Assembly: GCA_015059925.1 (NCBI GenBank)
Contig: SUZL01000001.1
Span: 1 to 64,000, forward strand
Reading direction: 5' to 3'
DNA length: 64,000 bases
From: Rikenellaceae bacterium
Lineage (GTDB): Bacteria > Bacteroidota > Bacteroidia > Bacteroidales > Rikenellaceae
Positions 62,729 to 64,000 of the stretch are shown here, in pieces (positions within the stretch are counted from its first letter, which is position 1; the number at the start of each line of letters is the position of its first letter). The position numbers and the translations under genes were made by a program. The notes beneath the pieces are model-generated. The model made no database searches, had not been told where the DNA came from, and saw only the letters and a list, made by a program, of their open reading frames with translations.

Positions 62729-63853
62729 TTACTTCGCAGGAGCCTCCTCCCAAACACCAATCATACGCTGCAAAGCCTGCGAAAGCTCGGTGTTCTCCAT
62801 AATACCGTTGATGCGGTCAGCGCCCGTACCGTAGAGATAAACGGGAAGCATAATACCCGTGTGGCCCGTCGTGCTAAAGCCGTAGCTGATACCGCTCTCG
62901 GGCAGCGTAAAGTCGGTCTTGTTGCTGGGGATTGACAAACCACCCGTCTCGTGATCACCCGTTACAACAACCAACGTACCGGGGTGAGCATCAGCATAAT
63001 CCATCGCCACATTCACAGCAGCCGCGAAGTCGCGCGTCTCAGCCAATACACCCTCGATATTATTGCCGTGACCCTCGCCATCGATCTGCGAACCCTCGAT
63101 CATCAGCACGAAGCCCTCTTTACCCTGCTTCTCCACGTTGTTGGTCAGGATCTCCAGAGCCTTAGCCGTAGCCTTGGGCAGATAATCGCCGCGACCATTA
63201 CGCATCAAGGGGATGTTGGTCTCAGCAAACAGACCTACAACATTACCCTCCGATACCGAAGCCATCTCCGACTGCTCCGAGAGTACGTTGTAACCCTTCG
63301 CCTTCAACTCATCAACATAGTTCTTATTCTGCTTCGTAAAGTGCTCATTGAAGAAGCGCGTACCACCACCGAAAACAACATCCAGATCGCTGGCCATAAA
63401 GTCGGTGATAATACCCTCGTTATCGTTGCGGCTCTCGCGGTGAGCATAGAACGCAGCGGGCGTAGCGTGATTTACATAGCACGTTACAACAACACCCGAA
63501 GCGTAACCCACCTTCTCGGCCTTTGCAATGATTGACTCAACGGGCGTTCCGTCGGGAGTCTGACCGAGCGTGCTGTTGTTGGTCTTATAACCCGTTGCCA
63601 GAGCCGTACCCGAAGCAGCTGAGTCGGTTACGCGGTTATTTGCCGAATATGTCTTCTGCAAAGCCACATTCTGCGCACGATCGAACGCCGTAGGAGCATA
63701 TTTATTCTCGATCTGTGTCAATGACGCCTGAGCCAAACCCATACCGTCACCAATCATAAAAATGATGTTCTTAACCTCAGGCTCTTTTTCAGTGCAACCG
63801 CTCACACCAAAAGCCACAAGCGGGAGCATTAGAAGTAAAAATAATTTTTTCAT
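62729..63853 (-). CDS. Alkaline phosphatase, lipoprotein
   Basis: A 374-residue alkaline phosphatase superfamily enzyme that frees phosphate from monoesters. A lipoprotein signal (lipobox GVSGC, Cys20) places it in the envelope. Seen: IIFMIGDGMGLAQAS, the nucleophile loop RVTDSAASGTALATG, and metal ligands in EGSQIDGEGHGNN, VVTGDHETGG and TTGHTGIMLPVY. Shorter than E. coli PhoA (about 450 residues). It has its own promoter and terminator. Confidence 0.93.
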   Translation of the reverse strand: MKKLFLLLMLPLVAFGVSGCTEKEPEVKNIIFMIGDGMGLAQASLTQIENKYAPTAFDRAQNVALQKTYSANNRVTDSAASGTALATGYKTNNSTLGQTPDGTPVESIIAKAEKVGYASGVVVTCYVNHATPAAFYAHRESRNDNEGIITDFMASDLDVVFGGGTRFFNEHFTKQNKNYVDELKAKGYNVLSEQSEMASVSEGNVVGLFAETNIPLMRNGRGDYLPKATAKALEILTNNVEKQGKEGFVLMIEGSQIDGEGHGNNIEGVLAETRDFAAAVNVAMDYADAHPGTLVVVTGDHETGGLSIPSNKTDFTLPESGISYGFSTTGHTGIMLPVYLYGTGADRINGIMENTELSQALQRMIGVWEEAPAK

Positions 63854-63876
63854 AGCGATTTTGTATTAATTTGTAG

Positions 63877-63908
63877 CAAAGTTACAGCTTTTTTTGTACT
63901 TTTACAAT
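63877..63908 (-). promoter_or_regulatory. Promoter of the alkaline phosphatase gene
   Basis: On the minus strand ATTG (complement of 63905-63908) and TAACTTTG (complement of 63877-63884) are 20 bases apart. The predicted leader is about 18 nt. Confidence 0.68.
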
Positions 63909-63938
63909 ATATTTTTTTACAAACTTACTAAGTTTTTT

Positions 63939-64000
63939 ATGCAAGTACGAATAGCCGATGATTGGAAAGCGCTTCTGCAGGAGGAGTTCGACAAGCCTTA
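63939..64000 (+). CDS. ung: Uracil-DNA glycosylase, N-terminal fragment cut by the window edge
   Basis: The ATG at 63939 opens a frame of 20 complete codons (MQVRIADDWKALLQEEFDKP) up to the window edge. The pattern W-K-x-x-L-x-x-E-F is typical of the beginning of family I uracil-DNA glycosylases, which remove uracil from DNA. Too short to be certain. It is divergent from the alkaline phosphatase gene, and the 85-base gap between them is AT-rich. Confidence 0.65.
   Translation, partial: MQVRIADDWKALLQEEFDKP

Overview
The window is a chromosomal segment from a member of the Bacteroidota, order Bacteroidales; an Alistipes/Rikenellaceae-like genome is my best guess, held loosely. The reasons are the Bacteroidota-type promoters (TTTG, 19-21 nt, TAnnTTTG), the lack of Shine-Dalgarno sequences, an UpxY-type NusG paralogue heading a capsule operon, and typical phylum genes (DUF3276/Pur-alpha protein, EttA-type ABC-F protein, rubrerythrin, DcaP-like porin, lipoprotein CapA).

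Layout. 1-1140: a tyrosine recombinase (minus) with a nested inverted repeat past its 3' end. 1278-5179 (plus): membrane acyltransferase, inorganic pyrophosphatase, L-serine dehydratase and a secreted TIM-barrel sugar isomerase, closed by a two-way terminator at 5195-5232. 5248-30760 (minus): a tightly packed 24-gene surface-polysaccharide operon driven from a promoter at about 30930-30961. Read 5'->3' it encodes UpxY, the four dTDP-L-rhamnose enzymes, a lipoprotein phosphatase, a nucleotidyltransferase/PLP-enzyme fusion, an ornithine-cyclodeaminase-like dehydrogenase, a Wzx flippase, CapA, a saccharopine-dehydrogenase-like enzyme, three ATP-grasp enzymes interleaved with a second CapA, LicD, an EpsG-type polymerase, a GT4, the UDP-L-FucNAc-type pathway (with an extra cupin), a WbuB-like GT4 and a nucleotidyltransferase-like protein. 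31130-31540: tRNA-Asp with a duplicated terminator and tRNA 3' end. 31622-49886: mostly housekeeping genes on the plus strand (porin, CapA lipoprotein, ettA, hisS, S41 protease, DUF3276, mnmA, yqaA, aroE, serine hydrolase, dnaE, trxA), with minus-strand phosphoesterase, rubrerythrin and DUF2007 genes. 50010-59474 (minus): htpG, YhhN, thioesterase, ribF, rex, LysM/PBP protein, exonuclease, dnaN, nucleoside phosphorylase. 59592-64000: a phosphoglucosamine-mutase-like enzyme and M20 peptidase (plus), a small membrane protein and alkaline phosphatase (minus), and the first codons of ung at the edge.

How the genes fit together. The capsule operon makes two deoxysugar donors (dTDP-L-Rha and UDP-L-FucNAc or a close relative), a flippase and a polymerase. 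Its middle (13873-25665) is unusual: three ATP-grasp enzymes, two CapA proteins, two amino-acid dehydrogenases of the opine/saccharopine and OCD types, a nucleotidyltransferase fused to a PLP enzyme, and LicD. I read it as a cassette that makes and attaches amino-acid-like and phospho-amino-alcohol substituents to the glycan. This is the best candidate for an undescribed system here. The operon region carries no recognisable initiating phosphoglycosyltransferase and no Wza/Wzc export genes, so those must be elsewhere.
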